Of a stretch of DNA of 6,811 bases, positions 1 through 5,424 are shown one piece after another. This DNA is from CAYGWP01 sp964353455 (GTDB lineage: Bacteria; Planctomycetota; Phycisphaerae; FEN-1346). The stretch's first letter is position 1, and the number at the start of each line of letters is the position of its first letter. Under the pieces are notes generated by a model that made no database searches, had not been told where the DNA came from, and saw nothing but the letters and a program-made list of their open reading frames with translations. A program made the translations under genes and the position numbers. The stretch spans positions 1 through 6,811 of the forward strand of contig CAYGWP010000382.1 in assembly GCA_964353455.1 (NCBI GenBank), given 5' to 3'.

Positions 1-68
1 ATCACCGGCGTCATCACCTTCAGCCGGTCCCGCTCTCGTTGGCTCATCTCGATCCGGTCCTCGCTCAT
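1..68 (-). CDS. ISNCY-like transposase, N-terminal fragment (cut by window edge)
   Basis: The minus strand starts with ATG at 68-66 and reads MSEDRIEMSQRERDRLKVMT followed by PV before leaving the window, so only about 22 residues are visible. A purine-rich ribosome binding site (AAAGGAAG) lies just upstream on the minus strand. The segment MSQRERDRLKVM resembles the N-terminus of ISNCY-family transposases, which precedes a helix-turn-helix DNA-binding domain and then an RNase H-fold (DDE) catalytic core; neither domain is in view. The position next to a repeated CGGACATT-type end supports a transposase. An internal ATG at codon 8 is an alternative start. Whether the full gene is intact cannot be judged, and the family call rests on a short similarity recalled from memory. 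Confidence 0.55.
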   Translation of the reverse strand, partial: MSEDRIEMSQRERDRLKVMTPV

Positions 69-92
69 CCGCTTCCTTTCACCCCCAGGAAG

Positions 93-134
93 CGGACATT
101 TCTACTGGGTTTGGACCGGACATTACTACTGGGT
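93..134. repeat. Tandem 18-bp direct repeats at the IS end
   Basis: CGGACATTTCTACTGGGT (93-110) and CGGACATTACTACTGGGT (117-134) differ at one base and are 24 bp apart start to start. They lie between the transposase start and the flanking DNA. Repeated sites of this type at an element end usually bind the transposase; that role is inferred. Confidence 0.75.
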
Positions 135-158
135 CACGACATTGCTGGCCGAGATTGC

Positions 159-187
159 TTGTGGAACCGCCGAGACTGGTTTAGAAT
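159..187 (+). promoter_or_regulatory. Candidate sigma-70 promoter for the RNase HII-like/STAS operon
   Basis: TTGTGG (159-164) and TAGAAT (182-187) are separated by 17 bp. The -10 box matches the consensus at five of six positions, the -35 box at three. It lies just outside the insertion sequence and about 100 bp before the first start codon. It is a pattern match only; planctomycete promoters are poorly defined. Confidence 0.35.
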
Positions 188-225
188 CCGCTTGCCGGCG
201 GGAGGCATGGGAACAATACATGGGT

Positions 226-245
226 GGTGCGTGCAAGCACGCACC
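226..245. repeat. 20-bp inverted repeat, possible operator or leader hairpin
   Basis: GGTGCGTGC and GCACGCACC form perfect 9-bp arms around a central AA. The dyad lies downstream of the candidate promoter and about 47 bp before the RNase HII-like start, so it would be transcribed into the leader. Its compact symmetry suits a dimeric protein site as well as an RNA hairpin. No regulator is visible nearby. Confidence 0.5.
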
Positions 246-291
246 CTACTTGGCTTGGCCGAGTATGGATGGCGGGGGGCATGGGGGCTGC

Positions 292-1299
292 ATGGCGTTT
301 CTGGTCGGCATTGATGAGGCAGGTTATGGGCCGCACCTGGGACCGCTCGTTGTCGCTGCGGCCACCCTGGAATTCTCCGCCCTGGCACGGCCCGCCGCCG
401 GCGGGACGGCCGACACCCTCCCCGACCCGGACCTATGGGAATCCCTTCAATCTCACATTCACAAGCGGCCGTCGGGAGCGGGCGACCGCCTGGTCGTCTG
501 CGACTCCAAGGTGGCGTACGCGGGCGGCAATCTGGCGACGCTCGAGCGAGCCGTGCTCGGATTCCTTGCCGCCGAGGGCATAAGGCCGCACTCTTTCGAC
601 GAACTCCTGCGAACCCTGGCAGTTCCGTCGGCCGAAGCGGACGCCGGTGACACGTTGCGCCCCTGGGACCAGCCCGAGGCGCTTTGCCTGCCGCTGGCTT
701 CCGACACGGCCGAGATCGACTCGGCGGCCGCGCACCTCCAGAAAGGGCTGGCGGTCATCGGCGGGCGCATCGGCGGCCTGACTGTGAACATCGCCTCGGC
801 CGCACGCCTCAACCGCCTCATCGATGGAGACCGGAACAAGGCCGGGGCCCTCTTCGCCCTTGCGGCCGACCTTGTGGCCGAGAGCATCAGCCGAAGCCGG
901 GGCCAGGCGGTTCACTTCACGCTGGACCGTCACGGAGGCCGGCGGTACTACGCGGGACTCCTCTGCGGCGCTTTTCCCATGACCACGGTCGAAACGCTTG
1001 AGGAATCGCCCGAGATGAGCCGATACCGGCTCGTGCACTCCGGATCGGAGGCCCCCGTGCTTATCTCCGTCTGCGACCGGTGCGAGACGTGGAGCCTGCC
1101 GACGGCCCTTGCGTCGATGGCTGCGAAATACGTCCGGGAACTGGCCATGGCGCAACTGAATGCATACTTCCAATCGCTGGTGCCGGGCCTGAGGCCGACG
1201 GCCGGATACGGCCTGGACGCATGGCGATTCCTTGATGACGTGGCCGGCGCGCGGACCGCGGCGGGAGTGCCCGTCGCGGCCATGCTCCGCAGCCGGTAA
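292..1299 (+). CDS. RNase HII-like protein, divergent and enlarged (335 aa)
   Basis: The N-terminus GIDEAGYGPHLGPLVVAA (residues 6-23) matches the first signature of ribonuclease HII, the enzyme that cuts at ribonucleotides embedded in DNA. Further landmarks keep RNase HII order: DSK at 71-73, an Asp in a TLDRHGG segment at about 212, MAAKYVRELAM at 276-286 corresponding to the AKVTRDR segment, and TAGYGLDAW at 303-311 corresponding to GYGTKEH. The catalytic set would be D8, E9, D212 and E283, with Glu at the fourth position where the family has Asp. The GRG motif that contacts the ribonucleotide is GYG here. At 335 aa it exceeds the usual 200-230, mostly through extra sequence between about residues 75 and 205. 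Start 292 is chosen because the homology begins there; ATG 265 is in frame upstream. The STAS gene follows after 37 bp. RNase H-fold membership is likely; RNase HII activity is uncertain. Confidence 0.75.
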   Translation: MAFLVGIDEAGYGPHLGPLVVAAATLEFSALARPAAGGTADTLPDPDLWESLQSHIHKRPSGAGDRLVVCDSKVAYAGGNLATLERAVLGFLAAEGIRPHSFDELLRTLAVPSAEADAGDTLRPWDQPEALCLPLASDTAEIDSAAAHLQKGLAVIGGRIGGLTVNIASAARLNRLIDGDRNKAGALFALAADLVAESISRSRGQAVHFTLDRHGGRRYYAGLLCGAFPMTTVETLEESPEMSRYRLVHSGSEAPVLISVCDRCETWSLPTALASMAAKYVRELAMAQLNAYFQSLVPGLRPTAGYGLDAWRFLDDVAGARTAAGVPVAAMLRSR

Positions 1300-1336
1300 G
1301 TCGCCCCGGGGACAAGGGGGAAGAAGGGCTGAAGGC

Positions 1337-1666
1337 ATGGCGGTTCAACGGTGGAGCGAAGACACACTGGTGGTGCGGCTGGCAGACGATCCGGAACTGT
1401 CGGAAGACATGGCCGAGATGAACACCCGCCTGGTCGACGCGTGCTGCGACGTGGTCCTGGACCTCTCGGACCTCAGGCTCCTGACGTCAAGCGGCATCTC
1501 GAAACTGCTGTGCCTGCGCAAGCAGATGATCGAGAAGGGCCGCCGCCTTGTTCTCTGCTCGCCGCAGGACGGCGTCTGGAGCGTCTTCCTCGCCACGGGC
1601 CTCGACGCCATCTTCGTCTTCGCGCGAGACGTCACGGAGGCCCTTACGCGGCTCCAGAGCCGCTAG
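1337..1666 (+). CDS. STAS-domain protein, anti-sigma factor antagonist-like (109 aa)
   Basis: This is a single-domain protein with the STAS pattern: a short beta-strand start (TLVVRL, 10-15), then DVVLDLSDLRLLTSSGISKL (38-57), helix LRKQMIEKGRR, strand LVLCSP, and the C-terminal FLATGLDAIFVF segment typical of SpoIIAA-like antagonists. In SpoIIAA the phosphorylated serine precedes glycine in DSSG; here the matching residue is S52 in TSSG. In the known system the unphosphorylated antagonist binds an anti-sigma factor kinase and frees a sigma factor. No kinase, phosphatase or sigma factor is in the window, so its partner is unknown. ATG 1337 follows a strong purine-rich ribosome binding site (AAGGGGGAAGAAGG, then GAAGG) and starts directly before the domain. 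It probably shares a transcript with the RNase HII-like gene. Family membership is confident; the role in sigma regulation is inferred. Confidence 0.85.
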   Translation: MAVQRWSEDTLVVRLADDPELSEDMAEMNTRLVDACCDVVLDLSDLRLLTSSGISKLLCLRKQMIEKGRRLVLCSPQDGVWSVFLATGLDAIFVFARDVTEALTRLQSR

Positions 1667-1697
1667 GGCTTTGTCAGTCGTGAAATGATGAGTAGCC

Positions 1698-1807
1698 GGG
1701 TGGCACGGCCACAGCCTGGTCGCCGCGGCGACCTGTTCTGCGTGGCCGTGGTCTCTCGCCCGGGGGCAGCCACGGCCACGCAACGGCAAAGCGTGGCCGT
1801 GCCACCC
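1698..1807. repeat. MITE-like 110-bp nested inverted repeat between convergent genes
   Basis: The ends are perfect 15-bp inverted repeats: GGGTGGCACGGCCAC (1698-1712) and GTGGCCGTGCCACCC (1793-1807). Inside is a second perfect 13-bp pair, TGCGTGGCCGTGG (1739-1751) with CCACGGCCACGCA (1770-1782), and a 16-bp palindrome GGTCGCCGCGGCGACC (1718-1733). The 9-mer CACGGCCAC thus occurs four times in alternating orientation. No target duplication is evident, and there is no coding potential or terminal T-tract. It fills the 164-bp spacer between the convergent STAS and lpd genes. It could be a non-autonomous element, a REP-like structure, or a hairpin that ends transcription from both sides. Confidence 0.75.
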
Positions 1808-1830
1808 TTCAATTGAGGCGTAACGGAGCG

Positions 1831-3216
1831 CTAGCCGGCCGCGTGAATTGGCAGCCCGAGCCAAGCCTCGGCGGCCTCCAGGACGCCCTCGACGAAGGTC
1901 GGATGCGGGTGAATCGTCCCGGCGATCTCCTCGACCGTCAGTTCATTCTTCATCGCCAAGGCGATCTCCTGGATGACATCAGTGGCGTGCTGGCCGATGA
2001 CAACCGCCCCCAGGATCTCGCCCAGGGCCTCGTCGGCGATCAGTTTGACCTGGCCCTCGGTGTCGCCGTACGCGCGGGCCATGCCGCTGCCCTGGTAGAA
2101 GTAGCGGGTCACACGGACCTTCTTGCCGGACCGCGCGGCCTCTGACTCCGAAAGGCCGACCGTCGCCACCTCGGGGTGCGTGTACATGCCCACGGGGACC
2201 ACGTTCCGCGGGTCGCGTGCCGCGTGGCCGGTGGCGTTCTCGGCGGCAACAATGCCCATGCGGCTCGCCAGGTGCGCGTACTGGCGGGTCTCGGCGCAGT
2301 CGCCGATGGCGTAGATGCCCTCGACCGAGGTGTGGCAGCGGTCATCGACCTTGATGATGCGGCCGTCGAGTTGGACGCCGACGGTCTCAAGGCCGATATC
2401 CTCAAGCGCCGGCTCGCGGCCGACGGCCACCAGGGCGTGCGACGCGGCAAGCGTCTCGCCCCCCTCAAGTTCAGCCGTCACGCCGGAATCGGTCGCCTTC
2501 ATGCCGACGATCTTCGCGCCGGTCTTGACGGTCGCGCCGCGCTCTTTGAGGGCCTTCACAGCCGCCTTCGAAATGTCTTCATCCAGGTTGGCCGCCAGTC
2601 GATCGAGCATCTCCACGACGGTCGTCGGGATACCGAGTTCGGAGTAGGTGATGGCGAACTCGCAGCCGATTACGCCTCCGCCCACGATGATGATGCTCTC
2701 GGGAAGGTGATTGGCGGTGGTCGCCTCGTCGGTGGTCCAGATGCGCGGCGAGTCGAAGGGGATGAACTTCGGCCTGGACGGGCGCGAGCCGGTCGCCAGG
2801 ATGATCGCGGCGGCCTTGATCTCCTGCGGGCCGGCATCCGTCTGGACGGTCAGCGTATCGCGTGCCGTCAGGCGCCCGCGGCCGCGGATGACATCCACCT
2901 TGCGGGCCTTAAGTAACCGCTCGACGCCCTGCCGGATGCCCGCGGATACATCGGTCACCCGCTTCATGAACGCCGGGCCATCGACCTTGGGCTTCATAGG
3001 TTCCACGAATCCGTACTCTGCGGCCCGCTCGATGTGGCGGAATATCTCGCTGGCGTGGAGCATCGCCTTGGTGGGGATGCAGCCGACGTTCAGGCACACG
3101 CCGCCGATGAGGCCGGACTCAATGCAACAGGTCTTGGCGCCGCGCTTGGCGGCCCGCAGCGCGGCCACGTAGCCGCCCGGACCGCCGCCGAGCACCGCCA
3201 CATCGTAGGTAGGCAC
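1831..3216 (-). CDS. lpdA: Dihydrolipoyl dehydrogenase (E3 component)
   Basis: This flavoenzyme reoxidises protein-bound dihydrolipoamide with NAD+ in pyruvate and 2-oxoglutarate dehydrogenase complexes and in the glycine cleavage system; it is cytoplasmic and works as a homodimer. Counted from the GTG start (461 aa), the landmarks are the FAD-binding GGGPGG at 10-15, the redox disulfide CLNVGC (C41, C46) followed by IPTK, the NAD-binding GGGVIG at 179-184, the second FAD motif YAIGDC at about 302-307, and the C-terminal HPHPTFVE with catalytic H438 and E443. Length and motif order are normal, so it should be active. A TTG six codons into the same open frame (3231) is possible, but it overlaps the ribosome binding site, so GTG 3216 is preferred. 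No E1, E2 or glycine-cleavage genes adjoin it. A related FAD disulfide reductase is unlikely given the HPHPT-x-x-E ending. Confidence 0.95.
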   Translation of the reverse strand: MPTYDVAVLGGGPGGYVAALRAAKRGAKTCCIESGLIGGVCLNVGCIPTKAMLHASEIFRHIERAAEYGFVEPMKPKVDGPAFMKRVTDVSAGIRQGVERLLKARKVDVIRGRGRLTARDTLTVQTDAGPQEIKAAAIILATGSRPSRPKFIPFDSPRIWTTDEATTANHLPESIIIVGGGVIGCEFAITYSELGIPTTVVEMLDRLAANLDEDISKAAVKALKERGATVKTGAKIVGMKATDSGVTAELEGGETLAASHALVAVGREPALEDIGLETVGVQLDGRIIKVDDRCHTSVEGIYAIGDCAETRQYAHLASRMGIVAAENATGHAARDPRNVVPVGMYTHPEVATVGLSESEAARSGKKVRVTRYFYQGSGMARAYGDTEGQVKLIADEALGEILGAVVIGQHATDVIQEIALAMKNELTVEEIAGTIHPHPTFVEGVLEAAEAWLGLPIHAAG

Positions 3217-3222
3217 GGATCG

Positions 3223-3229
3223 CCCCTCC
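3223..3229 (-). promoter_or_regulatory. Ribosome binding site that sets the lpdA start
   Basis: On the minus strand GGAGGGG lies six bases before GTG 3216-3214. This favours the GTG (protein starting MPTYDVAVLGGG) over the in-frame TTG at 3231, whose last base is part of the site itself. Confidence 0.7.
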
Positions 3230-3248
3230 AAATGGCCGTCGCCCCTGG

Positions 3249-3266
3249 CACGGCAGGCGTGCCGTG
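3249..3266. repeat. Small hairpin in the lpdA leader
   Basis: CACGGCA (3249-3255) and TGCCGTG (3260-3266) pair perfectly around a 4-base loop GGCG. The 9-mer CGGCAGGCG at 3251-3259 recurs at 3273-3281. The hairpin would lie in the lpdA leader RNA if the promoter at 3311-3340 is used. It shares the word TGGCACGGC with the 1698-1807 repeat and may be a degenerate relative. No known riboswitch fold is recognisable. Confidence 0.4.
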
Positions 3267-3310
3267 GCCTGACGGCAGGCGACCGGCTAACTGCATTCTT
3301 GTCGTGGCGT

Positions 3311-3340
3311 ATCGTAACGGGGGATGCGATAGTAAGTCAA
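3311..3340 (-). promoter_or_regulatory. Candidate promoter for lpdA
   Basis: On the minus strand TTGACT (3340-3335) and TACGAT (3316-3311) are 18 bp apart, matching five and four of six consensus positions. The start codon is about 95 bp further on, leaving an untranslated leader that contains the hairpin at 3249-3266. Confidence 0.4.
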
Positions 3341-3354
3341 GATTGATTGGGGGG

Positions 3355-3383
3355 TTGACGGCGAATCAGCCGCCGACTATCGT
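3355..3383 (+). promoter_or_regulatory. Candidate promoter for the HEAT/TPR-like operon
   Basis: TTGACG (3355-3360) and TATCGT (3378-3383) are 17 bp apart, matching five and four of six consensus positions. TATAAC at 3395-3400 is an alternative -10 box, but without a good -35 box. The site is back to back with the candidate lpdA promoter. CGATAGT (3327-3333) and ACTATCG (3376-3382) form a weak inverted pair spanning the two -35 boxes. Confidence 0.45.
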
Positions 3384-3432
3384 CAGGGCGGTCGTATAAC
3401 CCTGGGGGCGGTGAAATGTCCGGAGGCGTCCC

Positions 3433-5424
3433 GTGAGGCCGCTCTTTCATTCGCTTTGCGTGATGGCCGCCACTCTAGCCGGCGTGGTTCTTGCGGGCGC
3501 GGTGTCGGCATGTCTCGGTCATGGCGAGGGGCCGCCGCTGCCGCCGGGGGTGCCGCCGGTGTCCCAGTACGGCACGAACATCGTGCTCGAACGGATTTAT
3601 CCGCCTCGCTGGTCCTGGGTCCATTGGTGGGAAGCCAACCGCGATCCCTACCTGACGAGCCTCGGTCAGAGCGGCGCGGTCCAGAAGACTGACCCCAAGG
3701 TCCTGGCCGATTACCGCGCGCGTGCCCTCAAGGCCCTCGTGGCGGGACTCTCTTCGCAGGCGTATGAGGTGCGGGCAGCCTCGGCGCTGGCCCTGGCGCG
3801 GATGAACGAGCGTGCGGCCCTCAACCAGATCGCCGGACTCGCGACGGGCGATGGCCACGCGAAGGTCCGCATGATGGCCCTGGCGGCGCTGGGGCTGCTG
3901 GACTGCCCCGACGCCCGCGACATGCTACTGACGCAGAACTACCCGACCGACCAACTCATGGAGGCCGGCTGCGTGGGGCTTTCTTTCCTGGTCGCCGCCG
4001 ACGAGCCGAAGGTCGAGACGGCCCTCCAGCAGACGGCCTCCGGAAGGAAGCCCGGCCCCGCCTCCGTCGCCGCATGGGGCCTGCGGCGCCATAAGGATGC
4101 GGTCGCGGTGAAGTTTATGGAGTCGCTCCTGGCGCAATCGAGGAGTCCGTGGCTGGCATCCGAGGCCATCCTTGCCCTGGGGGAGAAAGCCGACCCGGCC
4201 GCGGTCCCGCTTCTGGCGGAACTGCTCCTCGGGACCAGAGTTGCCGCGGCGACCATTGCGGCCTACCAGGCACTCGCGAGGTGCGACAGCGAGATCACCA
4301 GGTCGATGGGCGACGCCCGCCTGCCGGTCCAGGAGGTCGAGCGCATCAAGATGTTGTATCAGACGCAGCAGGAATGGACCAACATCGGGCCCAACAACCA
4401 GCCGGCGGGCCCTCCGGGACTGGTCATCCGCGTGGGCTTGGAGCAGGTGTATCTGGCAAGCCTGCGGGCGTCGGCGGCCATCGCCCTGAGGAACTTTCGC
4501 GCGCGCGGCGCGGCCGACGCGCTGGTGGCGTCGCTTGCCGTCCGCGACGACGGGTACGCAGAACTCTTCAAGGGTTTCGCGATGATCTCGCTCGGCCAAC
4601 TGGGCGAACCGTCGGCCCTGCCGCCGCTCCTCGCGAGTCTTGCACGCGCGCATCCGTCGGGCAAGCCGAAGAGTCTTCCCGAACTTTCTTCGCCGCTGCG
4701 CGGACTGGCAGCGATTGCGCTGGGCCTGTACGCCCGTCCGCGCGAAGGGCCGCAGGGACCTTTCGACCAGCCCGATTACGACAAGGTCTGCCAGGCGCTG
4801 GCCGAGCGGCTTGCCGACCCGCAGGAGGAATTGGAGGTCCGCAGCGCATGCGCCATGGGCCTGGGCCTTGCGGCACGCACCGAGAACCTGCGGTGGCTCC
4901 TAAAGGGCTCCGAGACGGTCCGCCCCGCCGACGACCTGCTGGCCGGCTACATCCTCCTGGCCCGGGCCATGCTCAGCGACCGCAACATCCTTCCGCTGGC
5001 GAAGAGGTTCCTGGACCCCAAGACCGAGAGGAAAGAGACCTCGGGCATCCTCGCCCGCCGCGCAGCCGTCATGGCCCTTGCGGTTCTCGACACCGAGGAG
5101 GGAATCCCCACGCTGCTTGAGGCCTGGCACCTGACCTACTACGTCAACCGCGAAGTGGCGGTCGCGCTTGGGCTCCTCAAGGCTTACAACGTGACCGACC
5201 CGCTGGTCAGGCTGCTCGAGACCTCCCCCAACCCGCTGGAGCAGGCCTTCGCGGCGCGGTGCCTGGGCGAACTGTTTACCGAAGAGCGGCCCTATCGCAT
5301 CCGCTGGCTCCTCAACGACTCCAACTACACGATGAGGAACGAACGGATGGTGCCCTACCAGGCGGTCGCCAACGAATTCCTCTACGCGTACCTGATCCCG
5401 TGCTTCGGAGACCGGTGGAAATGA
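3433..5424 (+). CDS. HEAT-repeat lipoprotein of planctomycete type (663 aa)
   Basis: The N-terminus is hydrophobic (residues 10-26) and ends in VSAC, a fitting lipobox with C27 as the lipidated residue; ordinary signal peptidase cleavage at VSA is the alternative. A proline-rich stretch (34-43) and a tryptophan cluster RWSWVHWWEANRDPYL (59-74) follow; similar W-rich motifs are, to my recollection, found in planctomycete HEAT proteins. The rest is a series of helix pairs with HEAT/PBS-lyase-like signatures near residues 111 (YEVRAASALALA), 142 (AKVRMMALAALG), 240 (WLASEAILALG), 377 (ELFKGFAMISLGQLG), 420, 469 (EVRSACAMGLG), 541 and 572-610. Such solenoids bind other proteins; no catalytic motif is seen. 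GTG 3433 is chosen for the GGAGG six bases upstream and the complete signal sequence. The stop overlaps the next gene's ATG, implying translational coupling. The precise role is unknown. Confidence 0.85.
   Translation: MRPLFHSLCVMAATLAGVVLAGAVSACLGHGEGPPLPPGVPPVSQYGTNIVLERIYPPRWSWVHWWEANRDPYLTSLGQSGAVQKTDPKVLADYRARALKALVAGLSSQAYEVRAASALALARMNERAALNQIAGLATGDGHAKVRMMALAALGLLDCPDARDMLLTQNYPTDQLMEAGCVGLSFLVAADEPKVETALQQTASGRKPGPASVAAWGLRRHKDAVAVKFMESLLAQSRSPWLASEAILALGEKADPAAVPLLAELLLGTRVAAATIAAYQALARCDSEITRSMGDARLPVQEVERIKMLYQTQQEWTNIGPNNQPAGPPGLVIRVGLEQVYLASLRASAAIALRNFRARGAADALVASLAVRDDGYAELFKGFAMISLGQLGEPSALPPLLASLARAHPSGKPKSLPELSSPLRGLAAIALGLYARPREGPQGPFDQPDYDKVCQALAERLADPQEELEVRSACAMGLGLAARTENLRWLLKGSETVRPADDLLAGYILLARAMLSDRNILPLAKRFLDPKTERKETSGILARRAAVMALAVLDTEEGIPTLLEAWHLTYYVNREVAVALGLLKAYNVTDPLVRLLETSPNPLEQAFAARCLGELFTEERPYRIRWLLNDSNYTMRNERMVPYQAVANEFLYAYLIPCFGDRWK

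Larger units (their letters stand above)
1..138. mobile_element. Insertion sequence end, ISNCY-like, truncated by the window edge
   Basis: This stretch holds the start of a transposase gene reading leftward off the window and, outside it, two near-identical 18-bp repeats of the kind that form the recombination end of such elements. The outer boundary is set at about 134-138 because the second repeat ends at 134; the exact end cannot be fixed without the other end or a target duplication. The family assignment comes from the transposase N-terminus and from the CGGACATT-type end. The rest of the element lies upstream of base 1. Confidence 0.6.

Noticed and set aside
433..1338. Minus-strand open frame of about 300 codons opposite the RNase HII-like gene
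   Set aside because: The plus strand holds conserved RNase HII-type motifs; the minus-strand product is Arg/Pro/Gly-rich shadow sequence.
1454..1464. GTCCTGGACCT in the STAS gene as another copy of the palindromic element
   Set aside because: Only 11 bases match, and they encode the conserved VLDL strand of the STAS domain; this is a chance match.
2176..2916. Long plus-strand open frame opposite lpdA
   Set aside because: It is antisense to a clearly conserved enzyme gene; the composition is that of a high-GC shadow frame and no family is recognisable.
4239..4254. TTGCCGCGGCGACC in the HEAT gene as a further TCGCCGYGGCGA palindrome
   Set aside because: One base breaks the core symmetry and it lies within ordinary helix codons, so it is not counted as a copy.
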